DNA of 64,000 nucleotides from Cordylochernes scorpioides. Lineage: Eukaryota; Arthropoda; Arachnida; Pseudoscorpiones; Chernetidae. Numbering within the stretch: position 1 is the first letter of the stretch; each line of letters starts with the position of its first letter. Below, piece by piece: positions 21,347 to 32,603 of this stretch. The stretch is from positions 75,296,133 through 75,360,132 of the forward strand of contig CP092874.1 in assembly GCA_030710605.1 (NCBI GenBank), given 5' to 3'. The position numbers were made by a program, and so were the translations under genes. A model generated the notes under the pieces. The model was not told where the DNA came from. It made no database searches and saw nothing but the letters and a program-made list of their open reading frames with translations.

Positions 21347-24300
21347 AATTAGCGAAATCTAGGTCCTGAAAGTCTGGCGAACTCCTCGACGTAAATTAAT
21401 CAATTAAATAATCATAGCATTCAACACCATTTCATGATTACCTTTTCCTCCACCAATAATTTCTCTCCTTCAAATGTTATGACTATTTTTCTCTTTCTAT
21501 TAGGCACACAACTGATTACTTAAGACTAACCCTCGGAATTGTTTGGACTAGAATAGCGCAATTCCGAGAATATAACTCATACACACACTGTATATAAAAA
21601 CAAAGAAACATTATGTAATTATTTTTTATTATTCCAGTTAGCTTCTCTTTCTTAAATTATGATAATATATTCCCCAATAATTTCACAAAACCTATTCTCT
21701 TTATATGCCTCTACACCAACCCCTTGGTTCTGAATTACTTAAGCACCGATCCTCCCTCATATATCCTGATCTATTGATAAAAGTATTCGCAATATTAACT
21801 CAATTAGAAAAACATTTGGTACACAGGCGCCACCTAGTGGCAAACAATCCATGTTACATAAATAGCTATTATATTACCGTCCTCCCCAAAAACAAAACAC
21901 AACGCCCGCCACCGCGGTGCTCAGTTTGATTATATAGGCTGCACGAGCTCGACTTTCTCGCGCCACTTTGGCGCCTGCCCGTTAGATTGTCGCCTGTTCA
22001 AACATACATTTTTATTTCGCACTTTTCTACATTGTTCACATCAATTTTAATTCCTTCGCATATCCCATATACCAATAACACATTTCGCATGATCATAACA
22101 CATTTATTTATACACTAGTTAATTAATTAATTCTTTTATAACCTACCTTTTCCCAATGAATGCACACCCACGATTTCAATATTACAGATTAAATTTAATA
22201 TCTTTCTAACAGAGGAACCTGCCAGATTAAAACGGATAGGAAAATTATATAAAATCCCTTTTATAACAAATCTTATTTTTATAATGTTATAGGATAGTTT
22301 ATCGTTTTGTCAACCCCGTTTAAAAATTAGGTCCCCATCATCTCTAAAATCGATCCTGTACATGAGACCAAAGGAGACGCCATCTTGGCCTCCTAAAAGG
22401 ACAATTAAATCCCCAAAATGGCATCCATCGCCACGACAATATTCCAATCTTCATCCCAACGACAACCAGCTCAAGGACACACTGAACTCCCCCCTAGTTT
22501 TTTTTTTCTACTTCGTCTCTCCTTCCCTACTTCTAAAAGGGTGGAATGACCATTGTATCCACCATTGGCAGAGATATTCCTTCCTACTTCAACACTCTTG
22601 CCTGTCAATCATTCAATTATAGGGCTTTTGGGTACAATTTAATACGAACATACACTACATTACCGGCTCCCTTGTTAGGAATCAAAAAGGTTTTAACTTT
22701 TCTTTTTCTTTTTTTTTTGTCAAATTTGTCGCCTCTCATTTCCCTATATGTAACGCAATGTTACATGGAGAAAATATCTGTTAAGTTAATACTTTAAATG
22801 ATGTTCCCCAAACGTAACAAGCCGGCGTTTGGGTAGGCTCAGCTAAAAATTTTGCAGACCAACTGCATAAAACGCTCTGCAATCTTTTTAGCGCCTAAGA
22901 CATGCACTACACATACTACACGTATCTAAAGTCCTATCTTCCACTACAATGACATCATTTTAGGGATCAAGATCGCTCCCCGTCTGGTCTCACATAATAT
23001 AATCTGGAAGATCTGGCAAAGACCAACTTCTCAGACCGGACCAAAGCGACATAGGGCCACATTGCCTCCCCGTAGGCCAAACTAGAAAGACATCAGTAAT
23101 CTTGCACCTACAACTAGACATTGTGTGTAAATATGTTCTCTTTTTTCAGGAACGAATATTTTTGTTTTCTTTTAACTTTTCTCTCATTTACTTGTAAATA
23201 GACTTACAGTTTTACTAGTTTTGTGGTGTTGGACGTTGTTTTTTAACTTACAGATGTAGATAAAATATTTCAATATTAATCGATAATATCATCTTGTTTA
23301 CTAACCATCAACTACCAATCAACCCTTTATATATTATTACCTTTAATATTTTTATTTTCTTTCTTTTTTTTCATCATGTTTAGACTTAGAATTTTACAAC
23401 TTCAATTATTTTAGGCACCATTTAAAAAAAACCTACACCTAACAATATTTATAATATTTCTTAAACAGATAAAACATTTATCATTTTATTTTTCTTAATA
23501 GATCTTCAAAATGTTATTTTTGACGCTTCCCTCACAACCTCTAACTCTATCCCATGAACCTTTCCTCCCAACTTTTTACATCCATCAAGAGATTATTGTT
23601 CGTCAGCCATTTTTTGATTAAACTAACTAGAAAACCCTTCCTCGCTATATCATTCCCAATAGTGAGCTCAGGAGACCCAGTTAGATTTTTTTTTTCTCTT
23701 ATCGTCCGGCTCATCATTTTTTTCATTTTTCAACTTTTTCTTCTCACCACACAAGTCGGACGCAATCAAAATTGACAGCAATAAATCTCTTACATCCACC
23801 TCTCCTTTTCCGCATCCCTCAAACTTCCAACTACCTTCCAAGGGATTCCAGTTCGCCGAACATTTTTTTTCATTGATTAATCTGACTAGAACAATCCTTC
23901 CTCGCTATACCATTCCCAATAGTGAGTTCAGGATATCCAGCGCGATCTTTTTATTTTCTTTTTCTCATCGCCCGACTCATCATTTCAATTCACCATTTTT
24001 TCAAATTTTCACTTTTTTTTCATAATTCAACTGGGCACAATCATTATGGACAACAGGGATCCCTCTTACCTCTACCTCTCCCTTTTAATCCATCAATCTT
24101 CCCACCTCTTTTCACTGTCTGAGCTAATGATGCAGACGGAATATCTTGGGCATTCTGTTAATGAAAACAATGCCTCACTTAAACAAGTTCGCATTGCATT
24201 GCAGAATGCTTGGGATATTACTTTGCAGAAACATGCTCAGATACCCCCTTTCCCTTTTTCAACCTTAGCGTCACATTATACGTTCAGTCAATAAATTAAC

Positions 24301-24627
24301 TTCTTTTTTTTCTCTCTCATCTTTTATGCAATAAGATATTATTTTCCTTGTACGATTCATTTTATCATATTTACCATTTTGTATTATATACTTTCTCTTA
24401 ATCTTTTATCATTCATTTTGTGCGTTTTTATTTTTATAACCTTGATTTTTATTTCATTGATACACCACCATTACAACATCTTTCTCTTTTTAACTTGTAG
24501 CTTAATAATAATTTTAACTAATTTGTATACAAATTATTTCTTTTATTTTTTTTATAATAGGTTTGTTAGGTCATCATTTATTACATGTCATTCCCCCAGC
24601 CAAACCTTCATCACCGGGGGCACAATC
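21347..24627. other. Gypsy-C 3' internal region, no recognisable gene
   Basis: T/C-rich sequence on the plus strand with many short frames. An envelope gene would sit here in an errantivirus-like element, but I see no convincing fusion-peptide, transmembrane or Cys pattern. It contains the diverged tandem duplication annotated separately. Confidence 0.5.
23605..23985. repeat. Diverged tandem duplication, about 260-bp period
   Basis: TTCCTCGCTATATCATTCCC followed by AATAGTGAGCTCAGGA at about 23638 recurs at about 23898 as TTCCTCGCTATACCATTCCC and AATAGTGAGTTCAGGA, with matching flanks (CATTTTTTGATTAA upstream, TCATCG/TTATCG with CGACTCATCA downstream). Confidence 0.8.
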
Positions 24628-25121
24628 TGTAGTATATTTTGAGTTAGATAGTTCACAACCTTCTTCTGGTATTTATTATAACCCCATATCTATATAAAAA
24701 TATGTATCGACCTTGTGGAAATGGATGTAACAAATAAACAAAGAGGCAAAGGTAGACCAGACGGCGACAACGACCAACGGCGCCAGAAGGTGGCGTGATT
24801 ACAGGAGCCAATCAGGACTCACCGCCACATGCGGGGGTCCAGTATAAAAGGGCCCAGAAAATGAGACAAAGGAGTTGTTTTCAGAGTGACGCCGTTATAC
24901 GGTCGGTCGGATCTCTCACCCCTTCTTCTATCCGCGAGTAGGCTTAGGCCATCCGCGGCGCCCGTGGTCCGACTGCCTTCGTCCGTGGTCTATCTCTACC
25001 TCTTGGAGCTACCATCTAGACCTGCCTCTGTCCCTTGCTGTCCCCGTGCGGGAATCCCATCACGCACCCACGACCACGACTGCCCAGTACATTCCACGTC
25101 GGCTTAGTCGGGGTTACTACA
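24628..25121 (+). repeat. Gypsy-C 3' LTR
   Basis: Direct copy of 12203-12696, about 98.6% identical by eye. It keeps the perfect terminal TGTAGTA/TACTACA. It looks like a solo LTR until the TACA duplication pairs it with the copy 12 kb upstream. Confidence 0.9.
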
Positions 25122-25125
25122 TACA

Positions 25126-27063
25126 CAAAAAAATTCATTTAAAATTTTATTAAAACATTATTCAAATTAAATAATAGCAAACTTATAAAACTCGTGGAAC
25201 ACATTGAAATTCACAATTTTTCTAATAGATTAATAGATATCACAAACGACATCTTCAAATACAGAAAAATTAAACAAAAAACTAACCAAATTAATATTAT
25301 TATTAAATTCAATAACAAATTATTTGATCATTTCAAATTTAATGATATATTTAATGACCAATCTATTAACAGTTTATTTCCCAAAGGGTTCAAATTTTAA
25401 AACTACCTGGAAATATAACAAAAATATAGGCAGTATATTATGCAATTATAACCCGTGTATTAATAATCTAACAAATTTTTAAAAATCTAAATGTAATTGC
25501 CACAATGTTCTAGATAAATATAAATTTACAGGACATATTTTAACTAGCGATTATTCTTTTTTAGAACCAAAACTCCAAAAAATTTAAATAGAGGATATAA
25601 ATATATACCTCAGATCAAACACAATTTCAATAATACAAATAAATCTATATTAAAAGACATCGATATATTCATTAATAAAACTAGTATAAAACACAAAATT
25701 CCTGAATTTACTTTCCTAGAATGGAATTATAAATTAAGTAAATAAATAAAAAACTATATATATATTATAACAACACACTAAAATACACAAAACCTAATGA
25801 ATCGGAAATTAATTCCTTAAAAGACACTTTTGAAGGCTTACAAAAAGATTTTATCATATGTCCAATAGATAAATGTTCAAATAATTTATCTATCATATGT
25901 AAAAATTTATATCATGACCTTCTAAAAAATGGAATTAATAACAATAGTAAATACACTTTCATAAGAACAACTGGAACTAAAATCAAAAAAGATATTAAAA
26001 ATGCAGAAAACTCACTAAAAATTATAAATTACAACAAAAACACAAACAAACCGAAATTTTATATTATTCCTAAATTACATAAAGCACCAATCTCATTCAG
26101 AACAATCACATCAGGAATAAACTCAGTCATAAAAACATAGATTTAAGACTAGCTTCAACTCTTCAATTCATAATAAATAAAATAACTAACAAACATGATT
26201 ATAAATTCATAGATTCTAATAAAAAAATATTAACTTCCTAACGAATAATCTACCAAAGATCAATACAGTTCATACATTTGATTTTGAAGATCTTTACTCT
26301 AACATACGTTTAGAAGACCTTAATAATAATAAAATACACAGCTTAATAAACGAAATCATTAATGATAAAACATTCCATATTCGAATTATTCACAACAAAT
26401 ACAAAACATTAAAGGTAGATAACAATACAGCAAAAACATTACTTGAAACCTTCTTAAACTTCAATTATATTAATTTTAAAAACAAAATATACATTCAATC
26501 TGAAGGTGTTCCAATGGGAACTTCATCCACTCCTCTACTAGCCAACTTATTACTTTTTTGGTATGAAAGAGAATTCTTTCTACAGAATGATGTAAATTGC
26601 ATATATTCCGCTATGTAGATGACATTATTATCTTGAATAACCCACAATTCAATAATATAATTTACAAAATATACCCTAAATATTTGAAACTTAAAAATAA
26701 TGAAAAAATAACTAATAAAAAAAGGTTAACTTTTTAGACTTAAATATAAACCTTGCAAACAAATCAGTTGGAACATATGACAAAAGAATTTTTTATAATT
26801 TTAAAATTATTAAATTCTGTAATGTTAATTCCAACATATCATCAAATTGCTGCAAAGGCATATATTTTACTCAATTTTTAAGATTTTATAGAATCAACAA
26901 CATTGAAACAAATTTTATTAATGACATTAAAAATCTTAATAAAGAGTATTTAAACAACAGTTTTAAATACAAAACAGTAAGGTTTTACAATAAACTATCA
27001 ATATACAAATACCTAAGCAATAATAAATATAATTATAGGTTTGAAACTTCAAACTTCTCCAAT
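25126..27063 (+). pseudogene. Naiad-A PLE reverse transcriptase, degenerate
   Basis: Colinear with the Naiad-B RT at moderate similarity but broken by several indels and stops. Recognisable in order: the HFKFNDIFND block matching the start of Naiad-B, CNCHN (the CxC motif, about 25493), CPIDKCSNN, PKFYIIPKLHKAP, SFRTITSGINS, HTFDFEDLYS (motif A), QSEGVPMGTSST (motif B), YVDD in a shifted frame near 26614, and the C-terminal thumb ending near 27063. It is the second half of the element whose nuclease lies at 11655-12198. Confidence 0.85.
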
Positions 27064-27555
27064 TAATCTAACCAACAACTTATATTCTATTCTTATAATA
27101 AAACAAATGATAGAATAACTGAATATATTTCCTATGACTTTAAATAAATAAATTATATGATAACTATTATAAAGCAATAAATTCATTCAATTTGATCTCC
27201 AGTTACTGTGAGAGGGAGCTGGAAACCAAATATAAATGAATTTGAAGCATAATAAATGTTTTATTATTCAATTAATTCATAATTTTAAATATAATTTTGA
27301 CTTAAATCAATGGAAACAAAAAATTAATACATATTTTCACAATCTTTAAAATTTCTAATGATTCCTTTCTGACAGCTTTTCTAACTTTAAACAACTTTAA
27401 AAATAAGGTTTCCTAGAAGAGGGAGGGTTACTTTTAGAACAAAGTTGGCAGGCCCCAAACAACCACATGTTATATGTCCACACATGTGCACTGTCTCTAG
27501 AGAGGTACAGGCGTTACTTTGAATAGGTAAGTATACAACCTCATTCTATGTTATC
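27064..27555 (+). mobile_element. Naiad-A 3' untranslated region, first part
   Basis: Follows the same order as the Naiad-B 3' region: a GATCTCCAGTTACTG block (27199) like ATCTCCAATTTCTGGGG, then ACAACCACATGTTATATGTC, then GGTAAGT where Naiad-B has GGTAGGT. Copia-1 interrupts it at TTATC. Confidence 0.7.
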
Positions 27556-27763
27556 TGTTGTAAGATTTAGGTACTTACAGCTTGTAGGAAGGCATGAGGA
27601 CGTTGAGGATTATATGATAATAATCTTTATTATCCATTTAGCAAGAAAAACAAAGTTATGGTAGCGAACAGTTATTGAAGTATAGAGAAGAAGGTAAACA
27701 AACAGTTGTGATGATGATAGGTCCAGTGTGGCGCTAGCTGTCGTAGCATTCAGTTATCCAACA
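27556..27763 (-). repeat. Copia-1 3' LTR
   Basis: 208 bp, TGTTG at one end and CCAACA at the other. The polyprotein stop codon (TAA, 27754-27756) lies inside it. Confidence 0.95.
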
Positions 27764-30285
27764 AATCCCCGGCATGAATGTGGAGACATCACGAGGTTGT
27801 AGCGTAACTTCTCAAATGTCGGCCTTGGTAGCGGCTTGGTCAGAATGTCCCGAGCTTCAGTTTTGTACAGCATGTAGTCATTTCTTATGGGAGGTATTCC
27901 CTTTGTTGGTCTCGTGAATCTTCTTTGTGTGACCACTTGTGTTCCTGTGCTGGTACCGGGTTGAAGGTACTTCTCGGTTTCTGAGTCCTCAAGGTTTTCG
28001 GATTGTGTTCCTGGTTCCTGACTTTCCTCTGCATTACCAATATGATTGGAGGAAGTTAGATCTGTACTTAGTACTTGTGGTGAAGTTGTTTTTGTGGAAG
28101 CGTGGTGAAACCCATTTTCTTTTTCTATAAATTTTACGGATCTGCTGATTGTGATGTTGTCTGTATCGTGCAGGATTCTGTATCCTTTGCTTCGATCATC
28201 GTATCCAAGAAAGATCCCTTCGATAACTTTGCTATCCAACTTGTTTCTTTTTATCTTGGGAATATAGGCGAAGGCTTTACATCCGAATCTTTTTATATGC
28301 TTCAGACTGGGCTTCCTGTTGGTCCATAGTTCAAATGGAGTCTTGTCTGTAGCTTTCGAGGGTATTCGGTTGTGTAGGTAATTAGCTGTGGTAACCGCTT
28401 CCGCCCATAGAGACTGTGGGAGTCCTGAGTCAAACAGCATGCATCTTGTCATCTCCATTAGTGATCGATTTTTCCTTTCTGCTACTCCGTTCTGGGCTGG
28501 TGAGTAGGGGACTGTTAGCTGATGTTTGATTCCGCTTTGGTTCAGGAAATCTTCGACTTGTCGGTTTACGTACTCACGACCGTTGTCTGTCCGTATGGTT
28601 TGGATATTTTTTCCAAATTCCGTGTGTGCTGAGATGACGTAGTCTTTTATTTTTTCATAGGCTTCGTCTTTTCCTTTCAGGAGGTAGGTCTTCGTGTATC
28701 TGCTGTAGTCATCAGTGAAGGTGATGAAGTATCTCTTACCGCTGAGAGAGTTAGTTGGTAATGGACCGCAGATATCACTGTGGACAAGTTGAAGCGTTTC
28801 AGTTGCTCTGTACTCTGTCTTCTTTGGAAATGGGGTTTCGGTGAGTTTTCCTTGAATGCATTGAATGCAGTCTGTGCTGTGCGAACAGTTATTTAGACTT
28901 AGTCCTCTTGCTAGGTTCTCATTTCGAATCTTCTTAATTGATTCTATATTTCTGTGTCCTAGTCTGTCGTGCCAGAGCATGAGGCAATTTTTGTTCTTGC
29001 AGTGGTTTTGTTTTGCAACATTTGCTTTGAATGTGCGAGTTTGGGGGTTGTCATCCAGGTGGAGTCGGTACATTCCATTGTCAAGTATACCGTTCGCGAG
29101 GACTGTGTTGTCTCTTTCGATGGTACACCAATCTCTGTTGAACGTCACTTTACATCCGTTGGAGGTGGCCGCACTCACTGACAGAAGGTTGTCTGTTAGT
29201 TCCGGGATGTAGAGAACTTTTGTGAGAAGTAAGGTGTCAGTCTTTCCTTGGGGTGTGATGACTTTGATTTCTCCTTGTCCTATCCCTTTGACCTGCAGCT
29301 TATTGCCATTAGCAACCACAACATGTTGTGTTTGTTCTCTGTTAAGTTCAGTGAAGAAGCTTTCATCGTATGCCATATGAGATGTGGCTCCAGAGTCGAC
29401 GAACCAGTTGTGTACACTTGCTTCTCGTTGAGTGCAATTGAGAGCTTTTGGGTTAGGTCCTCTTGTTGTTCTCTGATTTGTTGATTGTTCTTGGGTGACA
29501 CTCGACTGATTTGTGTACTTTGGTACGTTTCCTCTTCTGAAGTTTTCATATTTGTACTCTTTGTTGCTGTTGTTTCGCTTTTGATAGTGCCAACATTCTT
29601 CTTTGGATTGGTTTGGTTTGTGGCAGAAAGAACAGAATTTCTTCTCTTTTTCTCTTCTTTGGCTTGAAGCTCCGTGGAGGCTTTTTAAGGCTTTTGATGC
29701 GGTGCTTTCGTCTTTCGAGCTTTCTACTCTGCGTGTGTGTTCATCAAGGAGTTTGTTCTTGGTAAATTCAAGCGTTAGCTCGTCATCGGGCCTTGATTCC
29801 AACATCGTGATGAGATTGGAGTAGCTCTTTGGAAGCGAGCAAAGCAGTATAGCCGTGATGTGAGAGTCCTTTAGTGTTTCGCCAATGGTTCGCAGTTTGT
29901 CAATTAGTTCCATCATGGTAGTGATGTGCTGTTGCATGTCTTTGTCTTCTTCGAGTTTTAAGCTGTATAGCTTCCTTAGCAAATAAATTTTTCCTGAGAG
30001 TGTTTTTCTTTCATAGATATTTTTAAGAGTGTCCCAGGTAGCTTTGGCTGTTAGTAGGTTTTTGACATGCACTATTTGTGAGTCGGCGATGCTTAGATTA
30101 ATGATAGCTCTAGCTTTTGAGTCTTTCTTTTTCCATTCGATTTTAGGTTCATCTGGAATATTTTCGGTGACAACTTCCCAAAGATCTTCCTTTTGCAAGA
30201 GCATTTCAATTTTGAAAGACCATAGTGAGTAGTTATAGCCGTCGAGCTTATTTAGGGTTACATCGTGGCTCGGGAGTGACGCCAT
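27754..30285 (-). CDS. Copia-1 gag-protease-integrase polyprotein with in-frame loss of RT-RNase H
   Basis: 843 residues starting MASLPSHDVTLNKLDGYNYS, 73 bases after the 5' LTR. Gag (1-210) has the copia-type NYSLWSFKIEMLL and the KATWDTLKNIY blocks. A CCHC knuckle (CSFCHKPNQSKEECWHY) sits at about 218-234 and the protease motif WFVDSGATSH at about 294-303. Integrase follows: HDRLGHRN with CIQCIQGK (zinc), then DDE residues in HSDICGPL, RTDNGREYVN and NGVAERKNRS, and the GIFLGYDDRSKGYRI block. After GIPPIRNDYMLYKTEA the frame jumps at about residue 811 to RDILTKPLPRPTFEKLR, normally the end of RNase H. Everything between is gone, with frame kept. The product could package and integrate but not reverse transcribe. 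Confidence 0.93.
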   Translation of the reverse strand: MASLPSHDVTLNKLDGYNYSLWSFKIEMLLQKEDLWEVVTENIPDEPKIEWKKKDSKARAIINLSIADSQIVHVKNLLTAKATWDTLKNIYERKTLSGKIYLLRKLYSLKLEEDKDMQQHITTMMELIDKLRTIGETLKDSHITAILLCSLPKSYSNLITMLESRPDDELTLEFTKNKLLDEHTRRVESSKDESTASKALKSLHGASSQRREKEKKFCSFCHKPNQSKEECWHYQKRNNSNKEYKYENFRRGNVPKYTNQSSVTQEQSTNQRTTRGPNPKALNCTQREASVHNWFVDSGATSHMAYDESFFTELNREQTQHVVVANGNKLQVKGIGQGEIKVITPQGKTDTLLLTKVLYIPELTDNLLSVSAATSNGCKVTFNRDWCTIERDNTVLANGILDNGMYRLHLDDNPQTRTFKANVAKQNHCKNKNCLMLWHDRLGHRNIESIKKIRNENLARGLSLNNCSHSTDCIQCIQGKLTETPFPKKTEYRATETLQLVHSDICGPLPTNSLSGKRYFITFTDDYSRYTKTYLLKGKDEAYEKIKDYVISAHTEFGKNIQTIRTDNGREYVNRQVEDFLNQSGIKHQLTVPYSPAQNGVAERKNRSLMEMTRCMLFDSGLPQSLWAEAVTTANYLHNRIPSKATDKTPFELWTNRKPSLKHIKRFGCKAFAYIPKIKRNKLDSKVIEGIFLGYDDRSKGYRILHDTDNITISRSVKFIEKENGFHHASTKTTSPQVLSTDLTSSNHIGNAEESQEPGTQSENLEDSETEKYLQPGTSTGTQVVTQRRFTRPTKGIPPIRNDYMLYKTEARDILTKPLPRPTFEKLRYNLVMSPHSCRGFVG

Positions 30286-30340
30286 TTTTGCTAAGCCTTT
30301 TTTCTTTGTCTTAACTCGTTAGTTGAATTTCATGCAATAT

Positions 30341-30358
30341 TCAGTCTCATAATCTAAT
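30341..30358 (-). other. Copia-1 primer-binding site, half-tRNA type
   Basis: Read on the minus strand, AGATTATGAGACTGA just after the 5' LTR is complementary to TCAGTCTCATAATCT, which I recognise as the anticodon stem-loop of elongator tRNA-Met. Copia elements are known to prime from an internal tRNA-Met fragment (Drosophila copia uses the initiator). Confidence 0.65.
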
Positions 30359-30566
30359 TGTTGTAAGATTTAGGTACTTACAGCTTGTAGGAAGGCATGA
30401 GGACGTTGAGGATTATATGATAATAATCTTTATTATCCATTTAGCAAGAAAAACAAAGTTATGGTAGCGAACAGTTATTGAAGTATAGAGAAGAAGGTAA
30501 ACAAACAGTTGTGATGATGATAGGTCCAGTGTGGCGCTAGCTGTCGTAGCATTCAGTTATCCAACA
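30359..30566 (-). repeat. Copia-1 5' LTR
   Basis: Identical by eye to the 3' LTR; the 5-bp TTATC duplication follows at 30567. Confidence 0.95.
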
Positions 30567-30571
30567 TTATC

Positions 30572-30713
30572 TAATATTAACTTAATTATACACTATAATG
30601 GTCGAAGAGAAATCTAACCATAATGAAGTAAGGGTGAAATGGGTATATGGTATTTTCATCTGAAGAGCCCTGATACCACAGATTTTTCTTTCCAATAGAT
30701 TTTCCAATCTCCT
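30572..30713 (+). mobile_element. Naiad-A 3' region, second part, between the two copia insertions
   Basis: TAATATTAACTTAATTATAC aligns with the Naiad-B AATATTAACACATAAAATCC stretch. It contains the conserved hairpin (30608-30689) and ends in TTTCCAATAGATTTTCCAAT before copia-2. Confidence 0.7.
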
Positions 30714-30889
30714 TGTCGTATTTTATTTTTGAATACTCTGTGTGAAAGCTAGATTTTGAATAGGAACTAACCTATAAGTTTTGGTTTTTGGCATCCCGTG
30801 TTTGTTTTCGTTTTCTTCTTGTCTTGCTAAATGCAATAAATAATTATTTTGTTGCTTTAAAGAGAGTTGTAATTATTTAAAATACTACA
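30714..30889 (+). repeat. Copia-2 5' LTR
   Basis: TGTCGTATTTTA to AATACTACA, 176 bp; two differences from the 3' copy (G/A near 30796 and G/T near 30824). Confidence 0.95.
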
Positions 30890-30894
30890 ATTTC

Positions 30895-30906
30895 TGGTAG
30901 CAGAGC
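30895..30906 (+). other. Copia-2 primer-binding site (initiator tRNA-Met)
   Basis: TGGTAGCAGAGC, 12 bases complementary to the 3' end of initiator tRNA-Met, 5 bases after the 5' LTR. Confidence 0.8.
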
Positions 30907-31157
30907 GCGGTTCAATTTAAAACTTGAGAAAAAGCGAAAATATTTTATCAGAAGTTTGATACGTTTATTCTAATCGGTAAACAAAGATCTCTTCTGCATC
31001 AAGGTATGTAAATTTTGAAATATGTTTCAATAGAATTTGAATTATATTGATAAAAGAAAGTTTTAAATATAAGGATTGAAAAAAAAAACATTTTTGAATT
31101 ATAAACTACCTTTAAACTATATTTTTTAATTTTAAAACGTTGAAAAACAAGGCTAAA

Positions 31158-32054
31158 ATGGATTGCAATTTTTCGCCAACGACAAAAATTGAACCTTTAA
31201 CAGGAACAAATTATCCGATTTGGGCTTTAAAAGTCGGAGCACTTTTACGTGGAAAGAAATTATTTAAATGCGTAATTTCGAATCCCGAGCCTGATATAAA
31301 AGATGAAGTCGCTTGGCAAATATGGAGTGAAAAGAATGACGAAGCCTTTGGAATTATAGTTACAACTCTATCAGATGAACAAGCAGGAATGTTTCTAGAT
31401 GAAACTAAAGCAAAGAAAGCATGGGATGAATTAAAGAAAATCTACACGGGCAACCTAGAAGATAAGATCATTGATATTGGACTTGAACTTAAGAATATCA
31501 AGATGAAAAATAATGAATCCATAAATGAATATATGGCTAGAGCCAAAAATATTGCTTCTCAAAGTTCTTCACTCGGACACCAAATATCTCAAAGAGAACT
31601 AGCGTTTCATATTGTGCGAGGTATCCATCCAAGATTGGAAAAGATCGCTGTTGTACTGAGAACTAGAAGAGACTTAACTCTTGATGAAATTCGGCAGTCA
31701 CTTAGAGAGGAAGAGAATCGAATGAATTCTAAGATGAATGGGAGTCATTCTGATGAAAATGAACAGGCTTACAGAAGTAAAGACAGAAGAAATCACTATC
31801 AACAGAATCGACAAAAAGAGTGTTTTGTTTGCCATAAAATAGGACATTTAGCTAAAGATTGCTGGTTCAAAAATAAGCGAACTCAAGAACAACATGGGAG
31901 AAGAAATGCAAATTCAAATACGAACTATAGCAAACAAAATTTCAGAAATAATGCGAATACCGTCTCAAGCAAGCCTGCGGAGCAAACTTTCAATACCAGC
32001 ACAGATCGAGTTTTTGAAAACTCCTCAAATAATTATAGTCAGATACAAACCTGA
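31158..32054 (+). pseudogene. Copia-2 gag
   Basis: Starts at the ATG at 31158 (MDCNFSPTTKIEPLTGTNYP). The copia capsid blocks NYPIWALKVGALL and KAWDELKKIYTG are clear, followed by an Arg/Asn-rich region and one CCHC knuckle CFVCHKIGHLAKDC (about 31821-31862). The frame ends at TGA 32052-32054, immediately before the protease CLDSGCTTH, where the family normally has Trp. A TGG to TGA change therefore separates gag from pol. Confidence 0.9.
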
Positions 32055-32603
32055 TGTCTTGACTCAGGATGTACTACGCACTTATCTCCACACTTGGACT
32101 GGATGGAAAATGTAATGCCTTATGAAAGTGAGATAAATTTGGCAGAAGAAGGTAAAGTTACACATGCTACAGCTAAAGGTGATATCAAGGTTTCTACTTG
32201 TACCGAAAACGGAATTGAGAATGTTCAAATTAAAGGAGTCCTGCATGTACCTAACTTAAGGTCTAATCTTTTATCAATATACGAATTAACTAACAAAGGA
32301 AATACTGTAATTTTCAATAGAGATGGAGCAAATATTTACAATGAACAGGATGATTTAATTGCAGAGGCTCAAATCCAGGATAGGATGTATGTAATGGAAA
32401 CATGGTCCAGAGATGAATACTCGGAAAAGACGGAGAATGTCATGACCACAAAAGATGATTTCTCAAATGACAATATCAGCTTGTGGCATAGAAGACTGAA
32501 TCATTTGAACGAAGCGTACATGAAAGAGATAATTCAACGGAATGTGGTATCGGGGGTTAATGTTAAATTTAAGAACTTGCCAGAATGTGTGAAGCTTGTA
32601 TAA
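32055..32603 (+). pseudogene. Copia-2 protease and integrase zinc domain
   Basis: Same frame as gag after the TGA. CLDSGCTTHLSP carries the catalytic Asp of the aspartic protease, and HVPNLRSNLLS is the conserved protease C-terminal block. LWHRRLNHLNEAYMKE holds the two His of the integrase zinc domain. The frame runs off at 32603 because two extra bases (TGTG for TG near 32587) separate it from the next block, which begins with the Cys pair CEACIMGK. Confidence 0.88.

Larger units (their letters stand above)
12199..25125 (+). mobile_element. Gypsy-C LTR retrotransposon inserted in Naiad-A, with nested elements
   Basis: Two 494-bp LTRs (12203-12696 and 24628-25121) in direct orientation are flanked by the 4-bp target-site duplication TACA (12199-12202 and 25122-25125). 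PLE sequence lies on both sides: nuclease to the left, RT to the right. The span is 12.9 kb but only about 5.6 kb belongs to gypsy-C; a mariner and the Naiad-B palindrome make up the rest. Remaining parts in order: gag start, integrase zinc region, integrase catalytic end, pol C-terminus, and a long 3' region. Most of gag, protease, RT and RNase H are missing, so it is defective. Confidence 0.85.
27556..30566 (-). mobile_element. Copia-1: young Ty1/copia element lacking RT-RNase H
   Basis: Two 208-bp LTRs (27556-27763 and 30359-30566) read identical by eye, with TSD TTATC at 27551-27555 and 30567-30571. The element is 3011 bp on the minus strand with one long uninterrupted ORF. A full copia element is about 5 kb; the missing 1.5-2 kb corresponds to RT and RNase H. 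The purine tract GCCGGGGATT precedes the 3' LTR. Confidence 0.95.

Noticed and set aside
24628-25121. Solo LTR
   Set aside because: The TACA duplication at 12199 and 25122 pairs it with the LTR at 12203, making it the 3' LTR of gypsy-C.
28865-29212. Plus-strand ORFs across 27.9-30.2 kb
   Set aside because: They are shadows of the copia-1 polyprotein on the minus strand.
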